Part shown: positions 1-8,414 of the stretch, piece by piece | Layout: the number at the start of each line of letters is the position of its first letter | Numbering within the stretch: the stretch's first letter is position 1 | Assembly (NCBI RefSeq): GCF_033304615.1 | Contig: NZ_CP129118.1 | Span: forward strand, 1,608,001 to 1,672,000 | DNA from: Sporosarcina oncorhynchi | GTDB lineage: Bacteria > Bacillota > Bacilli > Bacillales_A > Planococcaceae | Direction of reading: 5' to 3' | Length of the DNA stretch: 64,000 nt | The notes under the pieces: model-generated | Database searches by the model: none | Seen by the model: the letters and a program-made list of their open reading frames with translations, nothing else | What the model was told of the DNA's origin: nothing | Translations under genes and position numbers: made by a program

Positions 1-1649
1 CATTGACGGTCATGGAAACAGTCTTCACATCGGATGCGCCAATTCTTCAAGTGAATTTGGCATACGAACACGCACTAATCGCGTTGACAACCGATCCTAT
101 GTCAACCGAAAACCAAGAACGGTTCTCGCAAATGCAAAACGAAATGGATAATCGCTCAGCGTGGGATTTGAATACGAAAGCACGAATGATTCTTACGAAA
201 CTTGGAATCGATTCATTTGATAAAAAGATGGGAGAACTTTCAGGAGGACAGCAAAAACGGGTTTCATTGGCGAAGGTGCTCATAGAACCTGCGGATTTAC
301 TATTGCTGGATGAACCGACGAACCATCTTGATGTCCAATCTATAAAATGGTTACAGGATTATTTAAAAAACGAGTCAGGTGCAGTCATCTTCATCACACA
401 CGACCGCTACTTTTTGGATGAAGTTTCGACTCAAATCTTTGAATTGGCGGATCGTACGCTTTATTCACATACAGGAAACTTTGGTGATTACTTAGAATCC
501 AAAGCGATTAGGGAAGAAATGTCCGAGGCAACAGATGCGAAAATGCGTAACCGGTATAGGACTGAGCTGAAATGGATACGCCGCGGGGCGAAAGCAAGAT
601 CGACAAAGCAAAAGGCGAGAATCGGACGCTTTGAAGAACTTGAAGAAAAGGTGTCGAAAAATGATGCATCTGCGGAAATGGATGTTGCTTTGAAAACATC
701 CCGTCTAGGGAAGAAAGTCATTGAGGTGCAAGAGATCTCCAAGTCTTATGGTGATAAAGTCATCATCGATGGATTCAGCAGTCTTTTACAATCGGGTGAC
801 CGAATCGCCATAGTCGGTCCGAATGGTGCCGGGAAGACGACATTGATGAAAATGTTTGCTGAAGATATAGAGCCAGATACAGGTCGTATCGAAAAGGGAA
901 GTACGGTGAAAATTGCACACTTCCATCAGCAGTTACCGAAGATGGATGAGAATAAACGAATCATCGAATTTATTAGGGAAACGTCTAATGATATTGAGGA
1001 TGGGAACGGCGTGAGGATATCTGCGACTCAAATGCTTGAAAGATTTTTGTTCCCAAGTTCATCCCACGGTACTCCAATTGGAAAGTTGTCTGGTGGGGAA
1101 AGGAAAAGGCTATATTTATTGAAATTGCTTATGGAACAGCCGAATGTCCTCTTGTTGGATGAACCGACAAATGATCTCGATATCGAAACCCTTTCCATTC
1201 TGGAGACATTCATCGATTCTTTTGCAGGGGTTGTACTGATTATTTCCCATGATAGGTTCTTCCTAGACCGAACTTCGACAAAGTTATGGGTGCTTGACGG
1301 ATCGGGTAAAGTGGAAATTTCCTTTAGCACCTATTCTGATTTTATTGAAGAAATGGGTTCGAAAAAAAATCAAAAGATACAAGTAAAGAAAGAAATAATT
1401 GAACCTGTTATCGTTTCGGCCGACCAGAAAAAGAAATTGACCTATGCCGAGAAAAAAGAATGGGAAACAATTGAAAAAGATATTGAAACAATCGAAGAAC
1501 AAATAAGCTCAGCTAAAAAGATGATGGTCGAATTTGGATCAGACTATGATAAATTGAGTGAACTTAACAAGAAACTGGAGATATTGAACAGCAAATATGA
1601 ACAACTTCTTGAAAGATGGACTTATTTGCAGGAAGTTGTTGAAGGATAA
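1..1649 (+). CDS. ABC-F family ATPase, Uup/YfmR-like (5' end outside window)
   Basis: ABC-F proteins are soluble tandem ATPases that act at the ribosome, not in transport. The frame is open at the left edge, so the first Walker A is missing; roughly 80 residues are probably lost. What remains is the first-domain signature LSGGQQKR (near residue 79), Walker [13 protein letters not shown], then a charged interdomain linker with many Lys/Arg (about 185-225). The second domain has Walker A GPNGAGKTT (near 274), signature LSGGERKR and Walker [13 protein letters not shown]. The last ~90 residues are a Lys/Glu-rich coiled coil, as in Uup and YfmR, which favours that subgroup over YkpA/YbiT. It lies 17 bp upstream of ypgR on the same strand. 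Resistance-type ABC-F function cannot be excluded, but a housekeeping translation role is more likely. Confidence 0.88.
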   Translation, partial: LTVMETVFTSDAPILQVNLAYEHALIALTTDPMSTENQERFSQMQNEMDNRSAWDLNTKARMILTKLGIDSFDKKMGELSGGQQKRVSLAKVLIEPADLLLLDEPTNHLDVQSIKWLQDYLKNESGAVIFITHDRYFLDEVSTQIFELADRTLYSHTGNFGDYLESKAIREEMSEATDAKMRNRYRTELKWIRRGAKARSTKQKARIGRFEELEEKVSKNDASAEMDVALKTSRLGKKVIEVQEISKSYGDKVIIDGFSSLLQSGDRIAIVGPNGAGKTTLMKMFAEDIEPDTGRIEKGSTVKIAHFHQQLPKMDENKRIIEFIRETSNDIEDGNGVRISATQMLERFLFPSSSHGTPIGKLSGGERKRLYLLKLLMEQPNVLLLDEPTNDLDIETLSILETFIDSFAGVVLIISHDRFFLDRTSTKLWVLDGSGKVEISFSTYSDFIEEMGSKKNQKIQVKKEIIEPVIVSADQKKKLTYAEKKEWETIEKDIETIEEQISSAKKMMVEFGSDYDKLSELNKKLEILNSKYEQLLERWTYLQEVVEG

Positions 1650-1666
1650 TAGGAGAGTGATTCGAA

Positions 1667-2800
1667 GTGAAGATTATTACGATAGAACCTACACCAAGCC
1701 CGAACTCGATGAAAATAGTAGTGGACGTATCGCTTCCAATGGGAATCGGTCATAACTATAAGAAAGAAGATACTGGAAAAGCTCCTTATCCTGTTTCTGA
1801 AATTCTTGCCATCAAAGGTGTTAAGGGGATTTATCATGTAATGGATTTTATGGCTGTCGAGAGGATTGGTAATGTACCCTGGGAAGATATACTTGCGGAA
1901 GTACAGGCCATTTTCAATGATGAGCAAACCGTTGCAGTTAATGTGGACGATGAAGTCGCGGTTGATAATTACGGGGAAGTGTATGTCCATGTGCAAACGT
2001 ATAAAGATATCCCTTTGCAAGTGAAGGTTTTTGACAGTGAGTCTGAATTGCGTTTTGGTTTAAGTGATCGCTTTGCACGCGCCATGGATGAAGTTCACAG
2101 TGCGGAAGTGGAAAACTATATCCTTCTGCGAAAATGGGCGGATTATGGCATACGTTATGGCGATAAAAAGGAAATCGGCGAAACAGTTGTTTCAGAAGTA
2201 GAAGCTGCTTATCCTGAAGAACGGTTAAAAGAAATCATCAAGCAATCTAAAGAAGGAAAGTCGTCTGCGGCTTCTGAAAAAGTAAAAGTGACGTTGTCGG
2301 AATTCGAAAATGATGAATGGGAAAGGAGATTCCAACTAATTGATCAGATGCCTGATCCGGACTTAACGGATTTGCCGTTGCTCGACAAAGCGCTCGACGA
2401 TGAAAAAATGTCGATAAGACGACTAGCGACAGTATACCTCGGGATGATTGAAGATGAAGCAGTCATTCCTTATGTAGAAAAAGCACTGACAGACAAAAGT
2501 TGGGCAGTTCGCCGAACGGCGGGTGATTGCATGAGTGATTTAGGTTTCACAGGATTTGAAGCAGCTGCTGTAAGAGCCTTACAAGATAAAAACAAACTTG
2601 TGCGTTGGCGTGCGGCAATGTTTTTATATGAAGCGGGTACTGAAAAAGCACTGCCGGAACTAAAGGCAGCTGAGGATGATTCTGAATTCGAAGTGAAACT
2701 TCAAATTAGAATGGCGATTGCCCGTATAGCAGAAGGCGAAGAAGCGAAAGGTTCGGTATGGAAGCAAATGACAGAAGCTCGTAGTGATGGTAACAGATAA
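1667..2800 (+). CDS. ypgR: CvfC/YpgR-like protein: Nfu-N-like domain plus HEAT repeats
   Basis: 377 aa. The N-terminal ~90 residues look like the NifU/Nfu N-terminal scaffold fold (opening MKIITIEPTPSPNSMKI). From about residue 215 onward are helical HEAT-like repeats, for example RRLATVYLGMIEDEAVIPYV and VRRTAGDCMSDLG. This combination matches the conserved virulence factor C / B. subtilis YpgR family, whose biochemical role is not established. There is no CxxC cluster-binding motif, so iron-sulfur scaffold activity should not be assumed. The GTG start is supported by AGGAGAGTGAT about 8 nt upstream. The downstream neighbour is the bacilliredoxin brxA, as in related genomes, which hints at a thiol or redox-stress context. 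Confidence 0.8.
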   Translation: MKIITIEPTPSPNSMKIVVDVSLPMGIGHNYKKEDTGKAPYPVSEILAIKGVKGIYHVMDFMAVERIGNVPWEDILAEVQAIFNDEQTVAVNVDDEVAVDNYGEVYVHVQTYKDIPLQVKVFDSESELRFGLSDRFARAMDEVHSAEVENYILLRKWADYGIRYGDKKEIGETVVSEVEAAYPEERLKEIIKQSKEGKSSAASEKVKVTLSEFENDEWERRFQLIDQMPDPDLTDLPLLDKALDDEKMSIRRLATVYLGMIEDEAVIPYVEKALTDKSWAVRRTAGDCMSDLGFTGFEAAAVRALQDKNKLVRWRAAMFLYEAGTEKALPELKAAEDDSEFEVKLQIRMAIARIAEGEEAKGSVWKQMTEARSDGNR

Positions 2801-3178
2801 AATAGGTAAGTTTTAAAGAATTTATTGAATGGAATGTTAGAAACTATTATGTATTCATTGAAATATCGTAATGAATATTTACTAGTCGGAATATTAGCCG
2901 AAAGATATTCTAGTCAATCCTCAAAGCGAGGGACACAAGATTTCCTTGTCAGGTTTACGCCAAATGAATAAATATATTTCTTTAAAATTGAGTAAGTGGA
3001 GGCGGTTTGAATACAAACTGATCTCCACATTTTCATTATATTAGTTATTCCAATGTCAAATTCGAAACATAATAATATTATGTAAACTAAAAAAGTGCCA
3101 TCCGAATACGAAAGGATGAAATTACTATCCCTAGCATGTAAAATGAATGTGAACAAATTGAAAGGGGACTGAAAACCG
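2801..3178. other. Intergenic region between ypgR and brxA
   Basis: A 378-bp AT-rich stretch with no ORF that has a convincing ribosome binding site. It contains one terminator-like hairpin (2996-3034, listed separately). A reading frame on the minus strand runs through it but only by extending antisense into brxA. The brxA ribosome binding site (AAAGGGGA) is at its right end. Confidence 0.6.
2996..3034 (+). terminator. Probable intrinsic terminator after ypgR
   Basis: Two stacked stems, GTGGAG/CTCCAC and an inner GTTTG/CAAAC, are followed by ATTTTC. The U-run is short, so efficiency is uncertain. It lies about 195 bp past the ypgR stop. Confidence 0.5.
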
Positions 3179-3616
3179 ATGAATGCATACGATGAATATA
3201 TGAAAAGTATTGTAAAACCGATGCGTGAAGAGCTTGTGCAATATGGTTTCACTGAACTGACGACTGCGGAAGCCGTCGAACAGACGATGGATAACATTGA
3301 AGGAACTGCACTGATTGTTGTGAACTCGGTTTGTGGTTGCGCAGCAGGACTAGCGAGACCAGCAGTGAGGGAAGCATTAAACGAAGTAACAGAAAAACCC
3401 AATCACTTATTGACGGTGTTTGCAGGACAAGATAAAGAAGCGACATTGATGATGAGAGATTATTTCCCGGAAGTTCCGCCAAGTTCGCCTTCTATCGCTG
3501 TATGGAAAGATGGTAAACTAGCGTATTTCATCCCACGGGAACAAATTGAGAATTTTGAAATGGAACAGATCAAAGAGCATCTTTCAGGAGTTCTAGATCA
3601 AGTCTCCAATAAGTGA
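3179..3616 (+). CDS. brxA: Bacilliredoxin BrxA/BrxB family (YphP-like)
   Basis: 145 aa cytoplasmic thioredoxin-like protein that removes bacillithiol from S-bacillithiolated proteins after oxidative stress. The family active site CGC is present as C52-G-C54 in VNSVCGCAAGLARPA. Other conserved features are TVFAGQDKEAT and the cis-Pro region PPSSPS. Length and sequence fit the 144-aa YphP/BrxA more closely than YqiW/BrxB, but assignment between the two paralogues is by recognition only. The ATG follows AAAGGGGACTG. Its stop codon overlaps the GTG start of the methyltransferase gene by 4 nt, so the two are translationally coupled. Confidence 0.92.
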   Translation: MNAYDEYMKSIVKPMREELVQYGFTELTTAEAVEQTMDNIEGTALIVVNSVCGCAAGLARPAVREALNEVTEKPNHLLTVFAGQDKEATLMMRDYFPEVPPSSPSIAVWKDGKLAYFIPREQIENFEMEQIKEHLSGVLDQVSNK

Positions 3617-4392
3617 CAACGGTTATTACTACAGCTGGACGACCTGACGGAAAGTCTGTTTTATTAGCAGAATATGCTCAACGTGCATTAGGTTTTCGAA
3701 TCGTTCCTAGAAATAAAAAATCGATTTTACGCGTCCAGCAAGAATACAATGCACATGTTCTTGTTGCTGGTAAAAACCGGTTTGAGTTTTTCAAAATCGG
3801 CATGGAGAAACCATTCTTTTTTCATCCCAACTCAGCCGCGTACCGGTTGAAACGGTTATTGAAAGGTGGTATCGATCCACTCATTGAGGCGTGCGATCTT
3901 CAACAAGGTGATGAATTTCTGGATTGTACCCTTGGGCTAGCTTCAGATAGTATTATTGCCTCCTATAAAACAGGTAACAGTGGAAGGTGTATAGGTATAG
4001 AAGCTGATCCTACTGTCGCATTTATAACAAAATATGGTCTCCAGCACTATCTAACGGAATCAGATGCATTGCTGCATTCTATGTCTAGTATCGAAGTCGT
4101 ACAAAATGATGCAATCGATTATTTGAAATTGCAGCGGGCGAATTCAATGGATGTCGTCTACATCGATCCGATGTTCCACGCACCTATTGAAGAATCGTCC
4201 AATTTCACTCCGCTTCGACAGGCGGGTGTCCATTCCAACCTGACAGAAGAATGGGTGAGCGAAGCGTATAGAGTATGCAGGAAACGTGTTGTCATCAAAG
4301 CCCATTATGATTCCATTGTTTTTCAAGATTTTGGATTCATTCGAGAAGAAAGACCGAATACAAAATTTCATTTTGGCCATTTGAATAAATGA
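3613..4392 (+). CDS. ypiP: Class I SAM-dependent methyltransferase, YpiP/RsmJ-like
   Basis: 259 aa. Residues 104-113 (DCTLGLASDS) form the SAM-binding motif I, and residues 184-188 (IDPMF) form the catalytic motif IV. A DPMF/DPMY motif is typical of the RsmJ-type guanine-N2 RNA methyltransferases, which suggests an RNA substrate, though this is not proven for the Bacillus YpiP group. The N-terminal ITTAGR segment and length match YpiP. The GTG start overlaps the brxA stop (GTGA) and relies on coupling or an internal site within brxA. A strong terminator follows immediately after the stop codon. Confidence 0.8.
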   Translation: MTTVITTAGRPDGKSVLLAEYAQRALGFRIVPRNKKSILRVQQEYNAHVLVAGKNRFEFFKIGMEKPFFFHPNSAAYRLKRLLKGGIDPLIEACDLQQGDEFLDCTLGLASDSIIASYKTGNSGRCIGIEADPTVAFITKYGLQHYLTESDALLHSMSSIEVVQNDAIDYLKLQRANSMDVVYIDPMFHAPIEESSNFTPLRQAGVHSNLTEEWVSEAYRVCRKRVVIKAHYDSIVFQDFGFIREERPNTKFHFGHLNK

Positions 4393-4429
4393 AAAAACCG
4401 TCTTTTCCAAAATGGAAGAGACGGTTTTT
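4393..4429. terminator. Bidirectional intrinsic terminator
   Basis: A 16-bp stem (AAAAACCGTCTTTTCC with its partner, one wobble pair) closes over a 5-nt loop. The A-run on one side and T-run on the other let it work in both directions. It ends the brxA-ypiP transcript and the short minus-strand ORF to its right. Confidence 0.88.
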
Positions 4430-4434
4430 GGTTA

Positions 4435-4512
4435 TTAATGCGTAAAGTTCAATGAGCTTAAATAAAGGACGAGTGCGAGCATTCCGATTCCCATGAGCAA
4501 TTCTACGTTCAT
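4435..4512 (-). CDS. 25-residue hydrophobic micropeptide
   Basis: A short ORF encoding a 25-aa peptide, MNVELLMGIGMLALVLYLSS followed by LNFTH. It is a single predicted membrane segment with small polar ends. The start is well supported: GAAGGAGG sits 7 nt before the ATG, a stronger ribosome binding site than many genes here, and a bidirectional terminator follows the stop. I do not recognise a family. It resembles in kind the tiny single-pass proteins of Bacillales such as YjcZ-type peptides, but has no clear sequence match to them. Confidence 0.6.
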   Translation of the reverse strand: MNVELLMGIGMLALVLYLSSLNFTH

Positions 4513-4676
4513 TTATAAAACCTCCTTCATAAAACCCAACAATTATGTTCGTATTTATTGTACAATGAAAAGAAGAAATATGAAACCTTTTCAAGTTTTT
4601 TTCGTACTAAGCTGTAATGGCATAAATTATTCTTTAAATTAATAGTAACCTATAACTAGAAAAGCAGGTGAAGACA

Positions 4677-5276
4677 ATGAAACTACACTTCCAGCGATTG
4701 CTTATTTCAACCGTTGCCGTCCTGACACTCGGCGTCATTTCGCCAAATCATGAAATATGGACAAATCTTCAACCGAAAGATGATGCGCGAGAATCGGATT
4801 TTCGTGCTTCCTCCAAACACGAATTGCAACTCGGCCTTGAAAATTCAATATTTGAACGCGATTACGATTCCGTTTCTTCTATTGAAAACATTCTATTCAC
4901 CCCGGCTAAAGAATTGGCTTATTTGAAATTCGGATCAAAAATCGGCCCTGTTATCCAACCTGAATTTGACGAGTTCATTTTCCCGCAAATTGAAGAAGTT
5001 ATAAGCAAAACAGTACTCTCTTTCGGAGGATTGGACAACAGACGTCTATTTATAGCAGAGAAACCGTCAGGACATTATTCCGAAAAGATTTTTCACGTAA
5101 CCGACAAAAATGACGGTAGCGATCTAATCCGTTTCCACGTACGCACGGAAAAAAGGCCACAAGACGGTTATTTTTATAACTTTCATTACCACACTGCAGA
5201 TGATGGTTTTACTGGCCACCATTCACTGGGTGATATCTATTGGTCAAAAAACACACCGCCGAAATGGTTATCCTAA
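4677..5276 (+). CDS. ypjP: YpjP-like protein, secreted or membrane-anchored
   Basis: 199 aa from the ATG at 4677, which has AGGTGA upstream; an in-frame GTG three codons earlier lacks correct spacing. A hydrophobic N-terminal helix (about residues 6-23, [15 protein letters not shown]) acts as a signal or anchor. The rest is soluble with conserved-looking motifs such as [15 protein letters not shown] and [18 protein letters not shown]. Position directly upstream of thyA-dfrA and length near 200 aa match B. subtilis YpjP, whose function is unknown. The last codons form the left arm of a terminator. Confidence 0.75.
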   Translation: MKLHFQRLLISTVAVLTLGVISPNHEIWTNLQPKDDARESDFRASSKHELQLGLENSIFERDYDSVSSIENILFTPAKELAYLKFGSKIGPVIQPEFDEFIFPQIEEVISKTVLSFGGLDNRRLFIAEKPSGHYSEKIFHVTDKNDGSDLIRFHVRTEKRPQDGYFYNFHYHTADDGFTGHHSLGDIYWSKNTPPKWLS

Positions 5277-5298
5277 ACCATATTGGCGGTCTTTCTTT
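5253..5298 (+). terminator. Intrinsic terminator of ypjP, overlapping its 3' end
   Basis: Outer stem ACCGCC/GGCGGT and inner stem ATGGTT/AACCAT, followed by CTTTCTTT. The left arm lies inside the ypjP coding region. Confidence 0.75.
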
Positions 5299-5344
5299 GT
5301 GCTTTTTGCTATACTGTCAAGTAAGTAACAAGGAGGATATTCAT

Positions 5345-6286
5345 ATGAAACAATACTTGGATTTATGCACACATATTCTTGAAAATGGAACAGTGAAACA
5401 AGATCGGACAGGGACAGGAACGAAAAGCGTATTTGGGTATCAGATGCGATATAATCTACAAGAAGGTTTTCCTTTGATGACAACGAAAAAAACTGCATTT
5501 CGTTTGATTGCAACTGAGCTATTATGGTTTCTAAAAGGCAATACAAACATTCGTACACTTATTGAAGATAGAAATCCAATATGGGATGAGTGGGGTTTTG
5601 AACGTTGGGTGAAAAGTGATGAGTACGTGGGTCCTGACATGACTGATTTCGGCAGACGAAGCTTGGAAGACGAGGATTTCGCGGCCATCTATAAAGTTGA
5701 GATGGAAAACTATAAAAAACAAATTATCGAAGATGATCAGTTTGCTGAACGATATGGAGATCTTGGGCCCATCTACGGAAAACAATGGAGATCTTGGACG
5801 ACGGGCAACGAAGTTATTGATCAGATAGATGCTTTAATTAAAGGTATCAAGACAAACCCGGATTCCCGTAGGCATATCGTGACCGCATGGAATCCCTCTG
5901 AAGTGAAAGATATGGCTTTGCCACCTTGCCATGCTATGTTCCAATTTTATGTAGCTGACGGGAAGCTTTCCTGTCAACTTTATCAGAGAAGTGCGGATGT
6001 TTTCCTAGGTGTACCTTTCAACATCGCCTCGTATGCTTTGCTTGTTCATCTAATTGCAGAGGAATGTGGATTGAAAGTAGGGGAGTTTGTCCATACGCTA
6101 GGTGATGCACATATCTACTTGAATCATATGGAACAAGTGAAAGAGCAACTTTCAAGAACGCCAAGAGAGCTTCCAACATTGCGTATTAATCTTCAAGATA
6201 AAAGTATATTTGATTTGACAATTGCGGATATCGAGCTTGAAGGATATGACCCTCATCCTAAAATCAAAGCGCCAATCGCAGTATGA
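5345..6286 (+). CDS. thyA: Thymidylate synthase
   Basis: Converts dUMP to dTMP using 5,10-methylene-tetrahydrofolate, releasing dihydrofolate. The product is 313 aa starting at ATG 5345 with AGGAGGATATTC just upstream; the frame is open a further 35 codons but has no better start. The catalytic cysteine is C195 in [11 protein letters not shown], and [12 protein letters not shown] and the [12 protein letters not shown]-terminus are typical. Residues ~90-140 carry the extra insert found in the ~315-aa enzymes of staphylococci, which separates it from the 264-aa E. coli type. dfrA follows 25 bp later; the enzyme pair forms the dTMP cycle. Confidence 0.97.
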   Translation: MKQYLDLCTHILENGTVKQDRTGTGTKSVFGYQMRYNLQEGFPLMTTKKTAFRLIATELLWFLKGNTNIRTLIEDRNPIWDEWGFERWVKSDEYVGPDMTDFGRRSLEDEDFAAIYKVEMENYKKQIIEDDQFAERYGDLGPIYGKQWRSWTTGNEVIDQIDALIKGIKTNPDSRRHIVTAWNPSEVKDMALPPCHAMFQFYVADGKLSCQLYQRSADVFLGVPFNIASYALLVHLIAEECGLKVGEFVHTLGDAHIYLNHMEQVKEQLSRTPRELPTLRINLQDKSIFDLTIADIELEGYDPHPKIKAPIAV

Positions 6287-6311
6287 GCGTCCTGGCGAAA
6301 AGGAGACTACT

Positions 6312-6791
6312 ATGATTACATTGTTAGTTGCACATGATTTAAATCGTGTTATCGGGGTTGACAATAAAATGCCTTGGCATATACCTGAAGAATTAGGTTA
6401 TTTTAAAAAAGTGACAATGGGAAAAGCCATTGTAATGGGTCGTAAGACGTTCGAGTCTATTGGGAAAGTACTGCCTGGAAGGTTGAATATTATCATTACA
6501 CGAAATGAAGAATATTCGCCTGAAGGTGCCGAAGTTGTTCATTCGTTAAAAGAGGCAATCGAATTAGGTGAGAAATACTCTGAGGAAGTCGTCATTATCG
6601 GTGGGGCTGAAATTTTTAATCTATCAATGGAAATTGCGGATAAGTTATATATTACAGTGATACAAAACGAGTACGATGGAGATACTTATTTCCCTAATTA
6701 TGGAGAAGGTTGGAAAGTTATTTCCGAATCGACGGAACAGCATTCGGCTGATGGAATCGTTTACTCATATCTTGTATATGAAAGAAAATAG
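6312..6791 (+). CDS. dfrA: Dihydrofolate reductase
   Basis: 159 aa NADPH-dependent reductase that regenerates tetrahydrofolate after thymidylate synthase. Recognisable elements are VIGVDNKMPWHIPEEL near the N-terminus, including the active-site acidic residue in the helix after PWH, the NADPH segment MGRKTFESIGKVLPGR, and IIGGAEIF. The ATG at 6312 has AAAGGAGAC upstream; the frame extends 30 codons back into thyA but those codons are not needed. Co-transcribed with thyA. Confidence 0.96.
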   Translation: MITLLVAHDLNRVIGVDNKMPWHIPEELGYFKKVTMGKAIVMGRKTFESIGKVLPGRLNIIITRNEEYSPEGAEVVHSLKEAIELGEKYSEEVVIIGGAEIFNLSMEIADKLYITVIQNEYDGDTYFPNYGEGWKVISESTEQHSADGIVYSYLVYERK

Positions 6792-6808
6792 ACCGATATT
6801 GTTTACAG

Positions 6809-6841
6809 CAAAAAGCGCCCTTATACATAGAAAAGGACGCT
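6809..6841 (-). terminator. Intrinsic terminator of the hemolysin III gene
   Basis: On the minus strand AGCGTCCTT pairs with AAGGGCGCT, followed by TTTTTG. It overlaps the last codons of the minus-strand gene. It has one mismatch in the plus direction, where it may also stop dfrA transcripts. Positions are accurate to about 2 nt. Confidence 0.7.
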
Positions 6842-7456
6842 GAAAAACATTGCTGCACTGCCAGCCATAACAAATATATGCCAGATGACGTGGTTATATG
6901 GTATTCTTCTCCAAGCATAGAAGATAGAGCCGAATGTATAGAATAAGCCACCAACGACTAGAAGCACGAATCCTTCAGTAGGCAAGTTGACATAGAGCGG
7001 TTTGATACCAGCCATGATTAGCCAACCCATTACAATATAGAATATGAGTGAAACAGCCTCATATTTATGGATGAAAAATACTTTGAATAGTATACCTGCG
7101 ATTGCAAGTCCCCAGATGACGCCGAATAAGGTCCAACCTAATGCTCCTTGTATCGTTACAAGAACAAAGGGTGTATACGTTCCCGCAATCAGGACATAAA
7201 TCGCCGAATGATCGAAAATCGAGAACAATTTTTTCACCTTCACAGGCATACTATGTAAGAGAGTGCTCATTACGAATAGCAGAAGCATGGATACACCGAA
7301 AATCGTGAAACTGACGACGGCTCTGGCCGTCCCATGTTCGATTCCTGCTAGTATGAGGAGGACTAACGCAGGAATGCTGAGCAAGGCACCTACGCCGTGG
7401 GTGATAGCGTTCCAAAGTTCTTCTTTTGAGTTTTTATAATCGAAAGCTTCAGTCAT
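6821..7456 (-). CDS. yplQ: Hemolysin III family membrane protein (YplQ-like)
   Basis: 211 aa, seven hydrophobic segments, member of the PAQR/hemolysin III superfamily. Visible family features are the N-terminal NAITHGVGALL with its conserved His, STLLHS, SIFDHSAIYVLIAGTYTP, and the C-terminal HVIWHIFVM. These Ser/His/Asp residues form a zinc site in PAQR relatives and suggest hydrolase-like activity; the cellular role in Bacillales is unclear. The second of two ATGs is chosen (7456) because AAGGAGG is 7 nt upstream; it is too close to the first. Transcribed divergently from degV. Confidence 0.9.
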   Translation of the reverse strand: MTEAFDYKNSKEELWNAITHGVGALLSIPALVLLILAGIEHGTARAVVSFTIFGVSMLLLFVMSTLLHSMPVKVKKLFSIFDHSAIYVLIAGTYTPFVLVTIQGALGWTLFGVIWGLAIAGILFKVFFIHKYEAVSLIFYIVMGWLIMAGIKPLYVNLPTEGFVLLVVGGLFYTFGSIFYAWRRIPYNHVIWHIFVMAGSAAMFFSVLFYV

Positions 7457-7479
7457 TTTCATTCCTCCTTTGTAAGTAT

Positions 7480-7491
7480 TATACTAGTATA
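7480..7491. promoter_or_regulatory. Palindrome in the yplQ/degV divergent promoter region
   Basis: TATACTAGTATA is a perfect 12-bp palindrome. It sits between two divergent genes and overlaps TATAAT-like -10 sequences in both directions (TATAAT on minus, TATTATAA on plus). It could be an operator or simply overlapping -10 boxes. Confidence 0.35.
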
Positions 7492-7528
7492 TTATAAAAG
7501 TAGCCAATATGATAAGGAAGTGCTATAT

Positions 7529-8368
7529 ATGAAAAAAATCCACATCGTCACGGACTCAACAGCAGATCTAATTGAAAATTACCTAACTGAATATGATATT
7601 CATGTCGTTCCTCTTACTATTCATATAGATGGGGATACCTACATAGACGGAGTCGATATACAACCTGAATCATTTATCGAAAAAATGAAAGGTAGCCATG
7701 AACTTCCGAAAAGTTCTCAACCTGCCACAGGTGTGTTCAAAGAATTGTATGATAGACTTGGCGCTGACGGTAGTGAAATTATTTCCATCCATATGACGGG
7801 CGGCATGAGCGGTACGGTAAAGTCAGCCGAAGCGGCAGCTTCGATGACTGATTCTAATGTGACGGTTATCGATTCGATGTATATTTCACACGCTTTGACT
7901 TTCCAAGTGTTGGAAGCGGCAAAGTTGGCGAAGGATGGAAAAAGCGTACAAGAGATTGAGGAACGATTAGCAGTCGTGCGCAAAAACACGACATTGTTTG
8001 TCGTTGTAGATATGTTGGATAATCTCGTAAAGGGTGGCCGAATTGGCAAAGGTAAAGCAATGATCGGTTCTTTGCTAAACATTAAACCGATTGCCACTTT
8101 ACAGGATGGAGTCTATACACCTGTTGGTAAAGCTAGAAGTCATAAGCAAGTTGCTTCATTCCTGTTCAAGGCCTTTAAAGAAGATACGGCGGGTAAAATC
8201 ATACGCTCCATAGGAATATCTCATGCAAATGGAATGGCAATGGCTGAGCCTCTTATGAAAATGATTGAAGAATTCGATTGGAAAGATATTAAATTTTCTT
8301 TCACATCACCAATTATCAGTACACATACCGGTGAAGGTGCAATCGGATTCATGTATTATACCGACTAA
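7529..8368 (+). CDS. DegV family fatty-acid-binding protein (FakB type)
   Basis: 279 aa soluble protein. DegV/FakB proteins hold a fatty acid and present it to the kinase FakA for phosphorylation, feeding exogenous fatty acids to phospholipid synthesis. Family landmarks are TDSTADL at the N-terminus, KSSQPATGVF, HMTGGMSGTVKSA around the carboxylate site, and GGRIGKGKAMIGSLLNIKP. The start is ATG 7529 with AAGGAAG upstream; an in-frame GTG three codons earlier overlaps that site. Which of several DegV paralogues this is cannot be told from the sequence alone. Confidence 0.92.
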   Translation: MKKIHIVTDSTADLIENYLTEYDIHVVPLTIHIDGDTYIDGVDIQPESFIEKMKGSHELPKSSQPATGVFKELYDRLGADGSEIISIHMTGGMSGTVKSAEAAASMTDSNVTVIDSMYISHALTFQVLEAAKLAKDGKSVQEIEERLAVVRKNTTLFVVVDMLDNLVKGGRIGKGKAMIGSLLNIKPIATLQDGVYTPVGKARSHKQVASFLFKAFKEDTAGKIIRSIGISHANGMAMAEPLMKMIEEFDWKDIKFSFTSPIISTHTGEGAIGFMYYTD

Positions 8369-8414
8369 CTGTATAAAGCATGGTTCAATAAACAGAAAAA
8401 GGGGAATTATTACT

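Noticed and set aside
2914-3402. 162-codon minus-strand ORF across the ypgR-brxA gap
   Set aside because: It runs antisense through brxA, has no ribosome binding site, and the protein has no recognisable features.
5240-5344. 35-codon N-terminal extension of thymidylate synthase
   Set aside because: No ribosome binding site; it overlaps the ypjP terminator, and ATG 5345 has an ideal AGGAGG.
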